From Marinobacterium sp. LSUCC0821 (lineage in GTDB: Bacteria > Pseudomonadota > Gammaproteobacteria > Pseudomonadales > Balneatricaceae), in contig NZ_CP051666.1 of assembly GCF_012848475.1 (NCBI RefSeq), positions 1,263,501-1,327,500 on the forward strand: a stretch of 64,000 nucleotides of DNA, read 5' to 3'. Below the pieces are notes generated by a model. That model did no database searches. It saw only the letters and a program-made list of their open reading frames with translations, and was not told where the DNA came from. Every line of letters starts with the position of its first letter. Position 1 is the first letter of the stretch. Shown here piece by piece: positions 36,535 to 44,351 of the stretch. A program made the translations under genes and the position numbers.

Positions 36535-37179
36535 TCAAAGCCCAATAAACGGTTGGGCCAGTCGACCCATAATTCCGGTAAATTGGAGCGGCGCATCTGT
36601 CGCAATCAGACAGATACACTCATGCTCAGTATCTACGATTGGCTGATGCTTAACCTGATCATCTAGATCAGCAACATCACCTTTACAGAAGCGCCCGATA
36701 TCATCGCTGTAAGAACCGCGAAGTATCATCGTAAGCTCGTTACCTTTATGTGTGTGATGCGGTACAGAGACGCCAGGTTTAATGCGCAACAAACGACAAG
36801 CCCCGGCTCCGCCAAGATTAAGATCGTATTGCTGAAGACCGATACCCATGCCACGCCAAGGCAAAGCATCGAGATCACCACCGATCAGCTGTGCAAGGGG
36901 CTCCGGAACCTCATCACTTCCAGAAACACGTGGCTTAAAGGTTGCAACGGGTGCATCCTCATCCAACAGAGCTAAGACCGAAGACAAACTATCCTCTAAA
37001 AGCTCAGCTGGAGTTAGTTGATCTAGCAGTTGTCCGCCAATTTGCTCAGCCTGCCAGGCACGCTCCTGACACTCTTTACACCAATGTAGATGGCTATCGA
37101 TCAACAAAGACATGCCCTCTGACATCGCGCCAGCGGCACGCGCTACAAGTGTAGCGTCGTCAAAATGGTGACTAATCAT
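36535..37179 (-). CDS. chrR: ChrR-family zinc anti-sigma factor with cupin domain
   Basis: ChrR holds its ECF sigma factor inactive until singlet oxygen or peroxide triggers its loss. The N-terminal zinc anti-sigma domain has His-4/5 and His-30-x3-Cys-34-x2-Cys-37; the C-terminal cupin has PHHTHKGNELTMILRG with the metal His, His, Glu set and a further His in DDQVKHQP. Length is 214 residues, as in Rhodobacter (213). It starts in an ATGA overlap with the sigma gene, ensuring matched amounts. Confidence 0.93.
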   Translation of the reverse strand: MISHHFDDATLVARAAGAMSEGMSLLIDSHLHWCKECQERAWQAEQIGGQLLDQLTPAELLEDSLSSVLALLDEDAPVATFKPRVSGSDEVPEPLAQLIGGDLDALPWRGMGIGLQQYDLNLGGAGACRLLRIKPGVSVPHHTHKGNELTMILRGSYSDDIGRFCKGDVADLDDQVKHQPIVDTEHECICLIATDAPLQFTGIMGRLAQPFIGL

Positions 37180-37784
37180 TGATCCTGTTCTCCCCAGTAA
37201 CTCTTCAACTTGGCAAATGCCAAACGCATTCTAGATTTAACACTTCCGAGCGGTATGCCTAACTGCTCGGATATCTCTGAGTGGCTTTTGCCCTCGTAAT
37301 AGGACAGATACAAAACTTGAGCTTGCGCTTCAGGAAGCTGAGAAAAGGCCTTACTCATTCGATCTTCAAGGATTGCTTGCTCACCATAGTGACGCTGATC
37401 AGGATCGACCTCTTCCTCAGGCAACTCATACTCGACAGCCTTCTCACGGCGAAGACGGTCGATACAGAGATTTCTAGCCAGAGTGAAAATCCACGTACTC
37501 GCACTCGCTTTGCCGCGCGTATACATGTGTGCTTTGCGCCAAACCGCCAGCATAGACTCTTGGGTCAACTCTTCAGCAGCAGCGGGAGGCATACCAAAGC
37601 GAATGATGTATGCCTTAACACGCGGTGCGAAGTGCTTATACAGCAGAGCGAAATCACTTTTACTACGAGATTCAGCTAGGGTTGCGAGCAGATCGGACCA
37701 GCCATCACGCTCACGCTTCTTAGCTTCATCTTCAATTGCAGCTGCAGCGTTCACATCAACTCCCTCAGGTTGTTGTTCTGTCAT
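37176..37784 (-). CDS. rpoE: ECF sigma factor (RpoE/ChrR type, ECF11-like)
   Basis: The 202-residue sigma factor has region 2 (DFALLYKHFAPRVKAYIIRF, then ELTQESMLAVWRKAHMY and STWIFTLARNLCIDRLRR) and region 4 (LPEAQAQVLYLSYYEGKSHS, GIPLGSVKSRMRLAFAKL). Pairing with chrR and phr places it in the singlet-oxygen group and not with the envelope-stress RpoE of E. coli. The start at 37784 is fixed by AGGAG 6 bases upstream; a longer reading to 37820 lacks one. Confidence 0.93.
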   Translation of the reverse strand: MTEQQPEGVDVNAAAAIEDEAKKRERDGWSDLLATLAESRSKSDFALLYKHFAPRVKAYIIRFGMPPAAAEELTQESMLAVWRKAHMYTRGKASASTWIFTLARNLCIDRLRREKAVEYELPEEEVDPDQRHYGEQAILEDRMSKAFSQLPEAQAQVLYLSYYEGKSHSEISEQLGIPLGSVKSRMRLAFAKLKSYWGEQDQ

Positions 37785-37801
37785 GCATGCTCCTACGTTT
37801 A

Positions 37802-37819
37802 TGATCCAGGGATGGATCA
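37802..37819. promoter_or_regulatory. Palindrome TGATCCA-N4-TGGATCA between rpoE and the oxidase operon
   Basis: This 18-bp perfect inverted repeat lies in the 162-base divergent region. TGATCC resembles the -35 element of RpoE-type promoters in Rhodobacter, and the palindrome presents it in both directions. A further TGATCT with TAATAA 18 bases later sits at 37863-37892 facing the oxidase gene. Which one works cannot be told from sequence. Confidence 0.45.
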
Positions 37820-37946
37820 CCTATTTAGATAAGATAACCTATGCATTTAGGTCGCACCAGACTGATCTAGCAAGTTAGACTGGGCGTAATAATTCACAAT
37901 GTAAAAATTGTGGATACAAACCATGAACGTGAGACATCTTCATCCT

Positions 37947-39269
37947 ATGAAAATAGCAGTTATCGGCTCGGGAATTTCCGGCCTCTCTAGCGCATGGCTT
38001 CTAAGCAAACGCCATAATGTGACGCTGTTCGAAAAGGATGACCGACTTGGCGGCCACTCCAACACTGTAGATGTAGAAACCAAGGATGGCATGATCGCGG
38101 TTGATACCGGCTTTATCGTATTCAACCCGGTCAACTATCCAAATCTAGTAGAGTTTTTCAAACACCTCAATGTTGAGAGCGTTGATACCAATATGACCTT
38201 TGGAGTCTCGCTTGAACGTGGTCAGCTTGAGTACAGTGGCTCTGGCCTCAAAGGCTTCTTTGCACAACGTAGCAACCTTATAAAACCACGCCACTGGAAA
38301 CTACTGAGCGATATTCTGCGTTTTTACAAAGATTCAGAGCGACTCATGACCGACCCTTCATTAAGCGCACTTTCGCTGGGCGAGTTACTTAAACGTGAAG
38401 GCTACAGCAGACAATTTATAGACGAGCATCTACTCCCTATGAGTGCTGCCATCTGGTCTACTCCCATGGCAAAGATGCTGACCTACCCTGCTCAGACCTT
38501 TCTGCGATTTTGTATGAATCATGGACTGGTGCAAATCAAAGACCGCCCACAGTGGCGGACGGTGGTAGGCGGTAGCCGCAGTTATGTCTCTAAGGTAGGC
38601 GACGAACTTGCAGGGCAGATACGCCTCAATGCGAGGATTCATAAAGTATCGCGTGATGAGAGTGGTGTAACCCTCCACATGCTTCACGGAGAGTCTGAAC
38701 GCTTTGATCAGGTTGTCTTTGCATGCCATGCAGACCAGGCTCTAGCGCTATTAGAAAATCCAAGCGAAGAGGAGCACCGACTACTAAGCGCTTTCCCATA
38801 TCAAAGAAACCGTGCAATTTTGCACACCGACACCAACCAGATGCCAAGGCGAAAGAGCTCCTGGGCTGCTTGGAACTATCTAGCCAGTTCCGATCAGGAA
38901 CAAGATATGCTCGCTGTCACTTACTGGATGAATGCACTTCAGCCTCTAAAGACTCAACAGGATCTGTTTGTCACTTTGAATCCAATAGACGAACCTGCAG
39001 AGGGATCAATCTTAGGCTCGTTCCTCTACGACCACCCTGTGTTTGACATGCGATCCATTGATGCGCAAAAAGAGTTGTGGTCACTGCAAGGCGTGCAGCG
39101 GAGTTGGTTCTGCGGAGCTTGGTTTGGATATGGATTCCATGAAGATGGCATTCAGTCTGGTCTTGCAGTAGCAGAGCAACTGGGTGGCGCGTTACGCCCC
39201 TGGAACATCAAGAACCCTAACAGCCGCATTCATGTTACTGAACAGAAGTCACTCCAGGAGAGCGCATGA
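37947..39269 (+). CDS. FAD-dependent amine-oxidase-like oxidoreductase
   Basis: The 440-residue flavoprotein starts MKIAVIGSGISGLSSAWLLS (dinucleotide-binding loop), then VTLFEKDDRLGGHSNTVD, VDTGFIVFN and a C-terminal WFCGAWFGYGFHEDGIQSG. It belongs with the flavin amine oxidases found beside DUF1365 and cyclopropane-synthase genes; the Rhodobacter homologue RSP1091 is tied to furan fatty acid formation. Upstream ATGs at 37923 and a TTG at 37908 are possible starts, but the Rossmann motif at 37947 suits the family. The next gene starts in an ATGA overlap. Confidence 0.9.
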   Translation: MKIAVIGSGISGLSSAWLLSKRHNVTLFEKDDRLGGHSNTVDVETKDGMIAVDTGFIVFNPVNYPNLVEFFKHLNVESVDTNMTFGVSLERGQLEYSGSGLKGFFAQRSNLIKPRHWKLLSDILRFYKDSERLMTDPSLSALSLGELLKREGYSRQFIDEHLLPMSAAIWSTPMAKMLTYPAQTFLRFCMNHGLVQIKDRPQWRTVVGGSRSYVSKVGDELAGQIRLNARIHKVSRDESGVTLHMLHGESERFDQVVFACHADQALALLENPSEEEHRLLSAFPYQRNRAILHTDTNQMPRRKSSWAAWNYLASSDQEQDMLAVTYWMNALQPLKTQQDLFVTLNPIDEPAEGSILGSFLYDHPVFDMRSIDAQKELWSLQGVQRSWFCGAWFGYGFHEDGIQSGLAVAEQLGGALRPWNIKNPNSRIHVTEQKSLQESA

Positions 39270-40060
39270 GTAGTGCGGCTATCTATGAAGGCGAGGTAAT
39301 GCACCATCGCTTCAAACCGCAGAGGCACCGTTTTATCTATTCGGTCGCATCAATGCTGTTTGACATAGACAGATTAGACGAACTATCAACAACGTCGCGA
39401 CTCTTCTCATTCAATCGCTGGAATCTATTCAGCTTTAGATCTTCCGATCATGGAGATGGCTCAGCAACGCCCCTGAATGTCCAAATAAGGGCGTTACTTG
39501 CCAACAACCAACTCAATGAAGCTGGGCACAGTATCAAGCTACTCTGTTATCCACGGATGTTTGGTTACACCTTTAATCCTCTCAGTGTTTTCTACTGTTA
39601 CGATGCAAACGGCACCCTAAGAGCTATGATCTACGAGGTGCACAACACATTTAAAGAGCGGCACAGCTACCTCATTCCTGTTAGCAATGAGGATAGCGTT
39701 ATTCGCCAACAGGCAGAGAAAGGGTTTTATGTCTCACCCTTTATGCCGATGGTTGCGCCCTACCAATTTAGAATGCGTCCACCCGGGGAGAAGATAGCGG
39801 TATGTATCCATCAATCGGATGCTGAGGGCCCCTTGTTAAATGCCACATTCACCGGCAATTACCGCCCATTTAGTGACAAAAACTTAATACGAATACTGTT
39901 CAAATATCCGTTAATGACAATCAAAGTGATTCTAGGCATACACTGGGAGGCGCTCCGATTGTGGATTAAACGCGTACCACTCCAAAAAAGGGTCAAACGT
40001 TCTGGCCCAAGTGTCACCTTAATAACAGGAACGAGGAGCGAGAGTAATGCGACCTACTAA
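39266..40060 (+). CDS. DUF1365 protein
   Basis: The 264-residue protein opens AIYEGEVMHHRFKPQRHRFIY and has IKLLCYPRMFGYTFNPLSVFYC, typical of DUF1365, and a hydrophobic stretch near the C-terminus (LMTIKVILGIHWEALRLWI). DUF1365 proteins nearly always accompany the flavin oxidase and a Cfa-like methyltransferase, which implies a joint lipid modification; the reaction is unknown. It overlaps cfa by 14 bases. Confidence 0.9.
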   Translation: MSSAAIYEGEVMHHRFKPQRHRFIYSVASMLFDIDRLDELSTTSRLFSFNRWNLFSFRSSDHGDGSATPLNVQIRALLANNQLNEAGHSIKLLCYPRMFGYTFNPLSVFYCYDANGTLRAMIYEVHNTFKERHSYLIPVSNEDSVIRQQAEKGFYVSPFMPMVAPYQFRMRPPGEKIAVCIHQSDAEGPLLNATFTGNYRPFSDKNLIRILFKYPLMTIKVILGIHWEALRLWIKRVPLQKRVKRSGPSVTLITGTRSESNATY

Positions 40061-41282
40061 TATCAGTACTAGCCCGTTAGCGTTGCAGACCAATACCGGT
40101 TGGTTCAATCGCCGCCTATTGGCACTTTTACACAGTAAATTTGATAAGCGCATAAAAGGACGCTTGCTGATTGAACTCCCTAACAAGCAACTTCTAGAGT
40201 TTGGTGAGCACGAAAGCAACGGCTACCAGGGACACATTCGTCTAAAGAGCTTCCGAGCGCTAAAGCGCCTTGTTCGCGGTGGCACGATAGGCTTTGCCGA
40301 AGGTTACATGGATGGCGACTGGAGCAGTTCTGATGAAGTAGCACTGATGCGTTGGGCACTACACAACGAAGCGCTCATCAAAGACCTCTTAAACGGCAGC
40401 CCACTATTAAGATTCATCAACAGGCTTTTCCACCTCGGAAAGGCCAACTCAAAACGAGGATCGCGCAAGAATATCTCCTACCATTACGATCTAGGAAATG
40501 AGTTCTATGCAACCTGGCTAGACCGCACATTTACCTACTCTTCGGCGCTCTTTAATTCACCTGATGATTCCCTCGAGCAAGCTCAACTCAATAAGTATCG
40601 GCGCATCTGTGAAATGATTGACCTGAAGCCTGGTCAGAGCGTCCTCGAGGTCGGATGTGGCTGGGGTGGGTTTGCAGAGTTAGCAGCGCGTGAATATGGC
40701 GCCAATGTTTATGGGATTACGCTTTCTAAAGAGCAACTTGCATTTGCAGAGAGTCGCATTAAAAACGCGGGTTTAGAGCAGCAGGTAACGCTTGAACTCA
40801 TAGACTACCGAGACGTTGAGGGCAGTTTCGATCACATAGTTTCAATAGAGATGTTTGAAGCGGTAGGTGAAGAGAACTGGCCTACCTACTTCGAAATGCT
40901 CAAAGCCCGCCTTAAACCTGAAGGCAGAGCTGTACTCCAAATAATAAGCATTGATAACAAACGCTTCGATGCTTACCGCAAACGGACTGACTTTATTCAA
41001 CGATACATATTCCCCGGCGGAATGCTGCCAAGCCCACAACGTCTTAGCGAGGAGATTAGGCTAGCGGACCTACGACTAGACGAGGAACAACTCTTTGGTC
41101 AGGACTATGCCAAGACCCTTCATATTTGGCGCGAGCAATTTGAAAATGCCTGGCCTAGCGTTCACAAACAGGGGTTCGATGAGCGATTTAAGCGAATGTG
41201 GATCTTCTATCTGACCTACTGTGAGGCTGGTTTTGCGGAAGAGAGCATCGATGTTGGCCTCTACTCGATCCGCCATGAATAA
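40047..41282 (+). CDS. cfa: Cyclopropane-fatty-acyl-phospholipid synthase-like methyltransferase
   Basis: The 411-residue enzyme methylates unsaturated acyl chains in membrane phospholipids. It shows ISYHYDLGNEFYATWLD, TYSSALFNSPDDSLEQAQ, the SAM loop VLEVGCGWGGFAELAA, SIEMFEAVGEENWPTYF and IQRYIFPGGMLPSP. Length fits Cfa (about 380-420). In the Rhodobacter RpoE regulon a similar enzyme makes the methylated precursor of furan fatty acids, so the product may not be a cyclopropane. GGAG precedes the ATG. Confidence 0.93.
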   Translation: MRPTNISTSPLALQTNTGWFNRRLLALLHSKFDKRIKGRLLIELPNKQLLEFGEHESNGYQGHIRLKSFRALKRLVRGGTIGFAEGYMDGDWSSSDEVALMRWALHNEALIKDLLNGSPLLRFINRLFHLGKANSKRGSRKNISYHYDLGNEFYATWLDRTFTYSSALFNSPDDSLEQAQLNKYRRICEMIDLKPGQSVLEVGCGWGGFAELAAREYGANVYGITLSKEQLAFAESRIKNAGLEQQVTLELIDYRDVEGSFDHIVSIEMFEAVGEENWPTYFEMLKARLKPEGRAVLQIISIDNKRFDAYRKRTDFIQRYIFPGGMLPSPQRLSEEIRLADLRLDEEQLFGQDYAKTLHIWREQFENAWPSVHKQGFDERFKRMWIFYLTYCEAGFAEESIDVGLYSIRHE

Positions 41283-41356
41283 ATGGCGCCCACAATGATC
41301 TAGTGAAAAGCCCGTACCGTAATAAAGATAACTTAGTTATTTCAGTGCGGGCCTCT

Positions 41357-41929
41357 ATGCTCAAGATACTAACAGTACCCATTTTAGCGGCAGCACTACT
41401 TCTACTTGGCGGATGTAACACCATGAAAGTCGAAGAGATTAGCCAACCCAGCCCTGAATTAAAGATCGAACAATTTTTTGATGGCAAGGTCTACGCCTGG
41501 GGCTTATTTGAAGACCGCTTTGGACAGATTCGTCGTCAATTCATTGTCGAGATTGATGGCAACTGGGATGGCGAAACACTCACCCTAAATGAAAATTTTC
41601 TCTACGCTGATGGAGAAAAGGATCAGCGCATTTGGACAATCAAAAAAGAGCGACATGGTATCTACTCGGGTAGTGCTGCAGACATAGTGGGCCATGCATC
41701 AGGTGATAGTAATGGCAATACACTGAATTGGTTTTATGCACTTGATCTAAAGGTGGGTGATGGCACGTGGAGAGTCAACTTTGATGACTACATGATTCTG
41801 CAACCGGGTGGCGTTCTCATGAACCGCGCCTACGTGAAGAAGTGGGGCTTTACGATTGGCAGCGTAACTCTGAGCTTTATCCGTGGTGATCAGCTCACTA
41901 AGCCGCCATTCGAGATCGCAGCGCCTTAA
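41357..41929 (+). CDS. DUF3833 lipoprotein
   Basis: The 190-residue protein has a lipoprotein signal peptide (LKILTVPILAAALLLLGGC, lipobox LGGC) and the DUF3833 core KIEQFFDGKVYAWGLFEDRFG with GTWRVNFDDYMILQPGGVLMN. It is a recurrent partner in this type of cluster, perhaps a lipocalin-like outer-membrane lipid binder. The start is taken as the ATG at 41357 at the signal peptide; a GTG at 41303 would add 18 residues. Confidence 0.87.
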   Translation: MLKILTVPILAAALLLLGGCNTMKVEEISQPSPELKIEQFFDGKVYAWGLFEDRFGQIRRQFIVEIDGNWDGETLTLNENFLYADGEKDQRIWTIKKERHGIYSGSAADIVGHASGDSNGNTLNWFYALDLKVGDGTWRVNFDDYMILQPGGVLMNRAYVKKWGFTIGSVTLSFIRGDQLTKPPFEIAAP

Positions 41930-42317
41930 CCAAACGACCGATCAATGGTACACGCACATAGATAGGCGCACTGTCCCAGTAGTCGATATGCTCTGCTATC
42001 TTGCCATCATCCGCTAAGATCAAATGACTTACACCCAAGGTTTCAAAGCGACCAAGCACAGGCAAACCGGCCGTGAAGCGCCAGCGAACATATGCATTAA
42101 CTCCACTCACCTGCCAATCCAAAACTACAAATTTTGGACTCTTAGTGCGCTTATACATATCGACAAATATTTCGCTCATTTCAGCAAAACCACGCACATC
42201 ATTAAACGGATCAACAAAGTGAATGTCATCTGTAACTACCTGTCCTAACTCATCCAGCATCTCAGGTGCCAGACGCTCAAACATAGCTATGTAAGATTCA
42301 AGGTGTTGATAATTCAT
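41898..42317 (-). CDS. NTF2-like (SnoaL-type) protein
   Basis: The 139-residue protein has an NTF2-like fold pattern, FVDPFNDVRGFAEMSEIF and DDGKIAEHIDYWDSAPIY. Such proteins act as small-ligand isomerases or binders. It is convergent with the DUF3833 gene (32-base overlap) and starts in an ATGA overlap with the SDR stop. The same NTF2-SDR pair is common next to DUF1365/Cfa genes, but no reaction is assigned. Confidence 0.85.
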   Translation of the reverse strand: MNYQHLESYIAMFERLAPEMLDELGQVVTDDIHFVDPFNDVRGFAEMSEIFVDMYKRTKSPKFVVLDWQVSGVNAYVRWRFTAGLPVLGRFETLGVSHLILADDGKIAEHIDYWDSAPIYVRVPLIGRLVKALRSRMAA

Positions 42318-43051
42318 GCACGCGTTATCCGTTTAATGAGAGAAAGCTTGATTCGATAAGGGAGTAGACTAATGAAAGACATGATACGAGCAAAGCGCTT
42401 TGGAAAGCGAATTTCAAACGCTGTGCCACTTAACCCCTTCACAATCTCAGTTGCCGCCTGCTCTGCAGTAATTAAATCAGGCATCTTAAATTGGTTTTTA
42501 TCGGTAAGCGGGGTTTTTACAAAACCTGGGTTGATTAAACGAAGATCCACAGATGTATCCAACAGCTCAAGCTTAAGGGATTCACAATAATTTATAACCG
42601 CTGCTTTACTCGCACCATATGCAGACGCCTTAGGCAAACCTGTGTATCCCGCAAGTGATGCAACTACAGCTATCTGACACCCCTGCTCCAAGCATTTAGG
42701 AAGCAGCGCACTCATCAGATTAACCACTCCTTGGTAGTTAACCTCCATCAAGTGTCGACTGATCTCGGGAGACAACTCTGATAGTGGCGTTTCTACATAG
42801 TCACCAGAGGAGATAACGATCAAACCTGGCACTCGATCTGCACTGATCTTTTGCCAAACAGTGTTAACCGATTCAACCTCAGTAACATCTAACACCTCAC
42901 AGGTGACAGGGTTTAACATCCGCTGAGCGACACCCTCCAATTTTTCTGGAGATCGACCGCTTAATATTAAACGCACCCCTTGCCGACTTAATTTATCTGC
43001 CAGTGCAGCACCGATACCGCTCCCTGCGCCAATAATCCAAGCAGAGTTCAC
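42314..43051 (-). CDS. Short-chain dehydrogenase/reductase
   Basis: This 245-residue SDR has NSAWIIGAGSGIGAALADKL, the NVYQG-like segment MEVNYQGVVNLMSALLPK, the catalytic serine in AVVASLAGYTGLPKASAYGASK with YxxxK, and INPGFVKTPLTDKN. The start is GTG at 43051, overlapping the stop of the upstream gene as GTGA with GGAG 8 bases before it. The C-terminal helix is basic and hydrophobic and may rest on the membrane. The substrate, perhaps lipid-derived, is unknown. Confidence 0.88.
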   Translation of the reverse strand: MNSAWIIGAGSGIGAALADKLSRQGVRLILSGRSPEKLEGVAQRMLNPVTCEVLDVTEVESVNTVWQKISADRVPGLIVISSGDYVETPLSELSPEISRHLMEVNYQGVVNLMSALLPKCLEQGCQIAVVASLAGYTGLPKASAYGASKAAVINYCESLKLELLDTSVDLRLINPGFVKTPLTDKNQFKMPDLITAEQAATEIVKGLSGTAFEIRFPKRFARIMSFISLLPYRIKLSLIKRITRA

Positions 43052-43725
43052 GATGACGACTCCATTCGCTCAGCACCCTGCCAAATCACTTCAACCTTGG
43101 AGCCATCTTTAGCTTTAAAACGCATACCCCTCCAAACACCCTGAGTGTCGTACCAGGACTGTGTATTCTCAAGATCACCACCCAAACGGTAGGCATTAAC
43201 CAAAAGCTTTTCCCCAGAAACATTTAATAGAAATTGCTCATCGAGCATAGGTTCAATTTCAACTTCTTTGGCTTTAATAGTGTTAAAAACCCTCTTCTGT
43301 GAAAGGATCTTCGAGTACCAATGGTGTGTGGGTAAAAGATTGGAGTTAAAGATTTCTCTATGAATCTCATCAGCTGTATTAAGCTCATGATACTTTTCAC
43401 TTACCCAGCTTCTCTGCTGTTGATCACCATTTTTATTTAAGCGCACATCAAGCGAGTAAAGTTCGTCCTCTACCCATCTCTCTATAGCAGAGTAACTGTA
43501 GTTGTAATTGAATAGTCCAAATACTTTAATGCTCAACTGCATACCAATATTGACCGTTAACTTTGCATCTTCCTCTTTAAACTCAACCCAATAGTCACCA
43601 ACTCGCTCTCCATTACGAAGCATATCGAAGCGAGTTATTTGCGGGTACAAGGCAGCATGACTCTTTACGTCTGCTTGCGCTGCGTGAGTCAAGATAAATA
43701 GAAGAGACAAGATCACTGATTTCAT
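43048..43725 (-). CDS. DUF3108-like secreted protein
   Basis: A 225-residue product with a signal peptide (MKSVILSLLFILTHAAQADV) followed by beta-rich sequence, including RNGERVGDYWVEF, FNYNYSYSAIERWVEDELYS and GSKVEVIWQGAERM, resembling DUF3108/DUF6134-type periplasmic proteins. Function unknown. It leads a three-gene unit with the SDR and NTF2-like genes, diverging from the cyclophilin gene across a 77-base gap. Confidence 0.78.
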   Translation of the reverse strand: MKSVILSLLFILTHAAQADVKSHAALYPQITRFDMLRNGERVGDYWVEFKEEDAKLTVNIGMQLSIKVFGLFNYNYSYSAIERWVEDELYSLDVRLNKNGDQQQRSWVSEKYHELNTADEIHREIFNSNLLPTHHWYSKILSQKRVFNTIKAKEVEIEPMLDEQFLLNVSGEKLLVNAYRLGGDLENTQSWYDTQGVWRGMRFKAKDGSKVEVIWQGAERMESSS

Positions 43726-43802
43726 GAAACAATTTACGTCTCAAAACGAGATACAGTTCTCATCATCTACTCTTTTAATAGTGCTATTTTTAAGGAGACT
43801 CT

Positions 43803-44351
43803 ATGAAAAAGCTTTACGTAATGTTGGCCGCTACACTGCTTTCGTCAAATCTACTGGCGGGTCCTAAAGTGACACTCGAGACAACTCTTGGTGATATCCA
43901 ACTCGAACTGGATGAAGAGAAGGCGCCGATTTCTACAGCCAACTTCTTAAACTATGTTGATAGTGGACAGTACAACGGATTGATATTCCACCGCGTAATT
44001 CCCGGTTTTATGGTACAGGCTGGTGGTATGGACGAGCAGATGAAAGAGCGCGCCACTGGAAAACCGATAAAGAATGAATCAGATAATGGTCTTAGTAACG
44101 CACGTGGAACTATTGCGATGGCGAGAACTCAAGCACCTAACAGTGCCACAGCGCAGTTTTACATCAACACGGTTAACAACAACTTTCTTGATGGTGCGCC
44201 AGGCCGTCCTGGCTATGCAGTTTTCGGCAAAGTCGTTGCGGGCATGGATACGGTAGACAAGATCTCGGCAGTGGAGACAGGATCTGTCAGCTACTACCGA
44301 GATGTACCCCTAGAACCGATCGTAATTAATCGCGCTGTTCGCAACGACTAA
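43803..44351 (+). CDS. ppiA: Periplasmic peptidyl-prolyl isomerase (cyclophilin)
   Basis: The 182-residue cyclophilin has a signal peptide ([18 protein letters not shown]) and the catalytic [31 protein letters not shown] and [16 protein letters not shown]. It speeds proline isomerisation in periplasmic proteins. TAAGGAG is 6 bases before the ATG. Its stop overlaps the copA stop region by 4 bases. Confidence 0.93.
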   Translation: MKKLYVMLAATLLSSNLLAGPKVTLETTLGDIQLELDEEKAPISTANFLNYVDSGQYNGLIFHRVIPGFMVQAGGMDEQMKERATGKPIKNESDNGLSNARGTIAMARTQAPNSATAQFYINTVNNNFLDGAPGRPGYAVFGKVVAGMDTVDKISAVETGSVSYYRDVPLEPIVINRAVRND

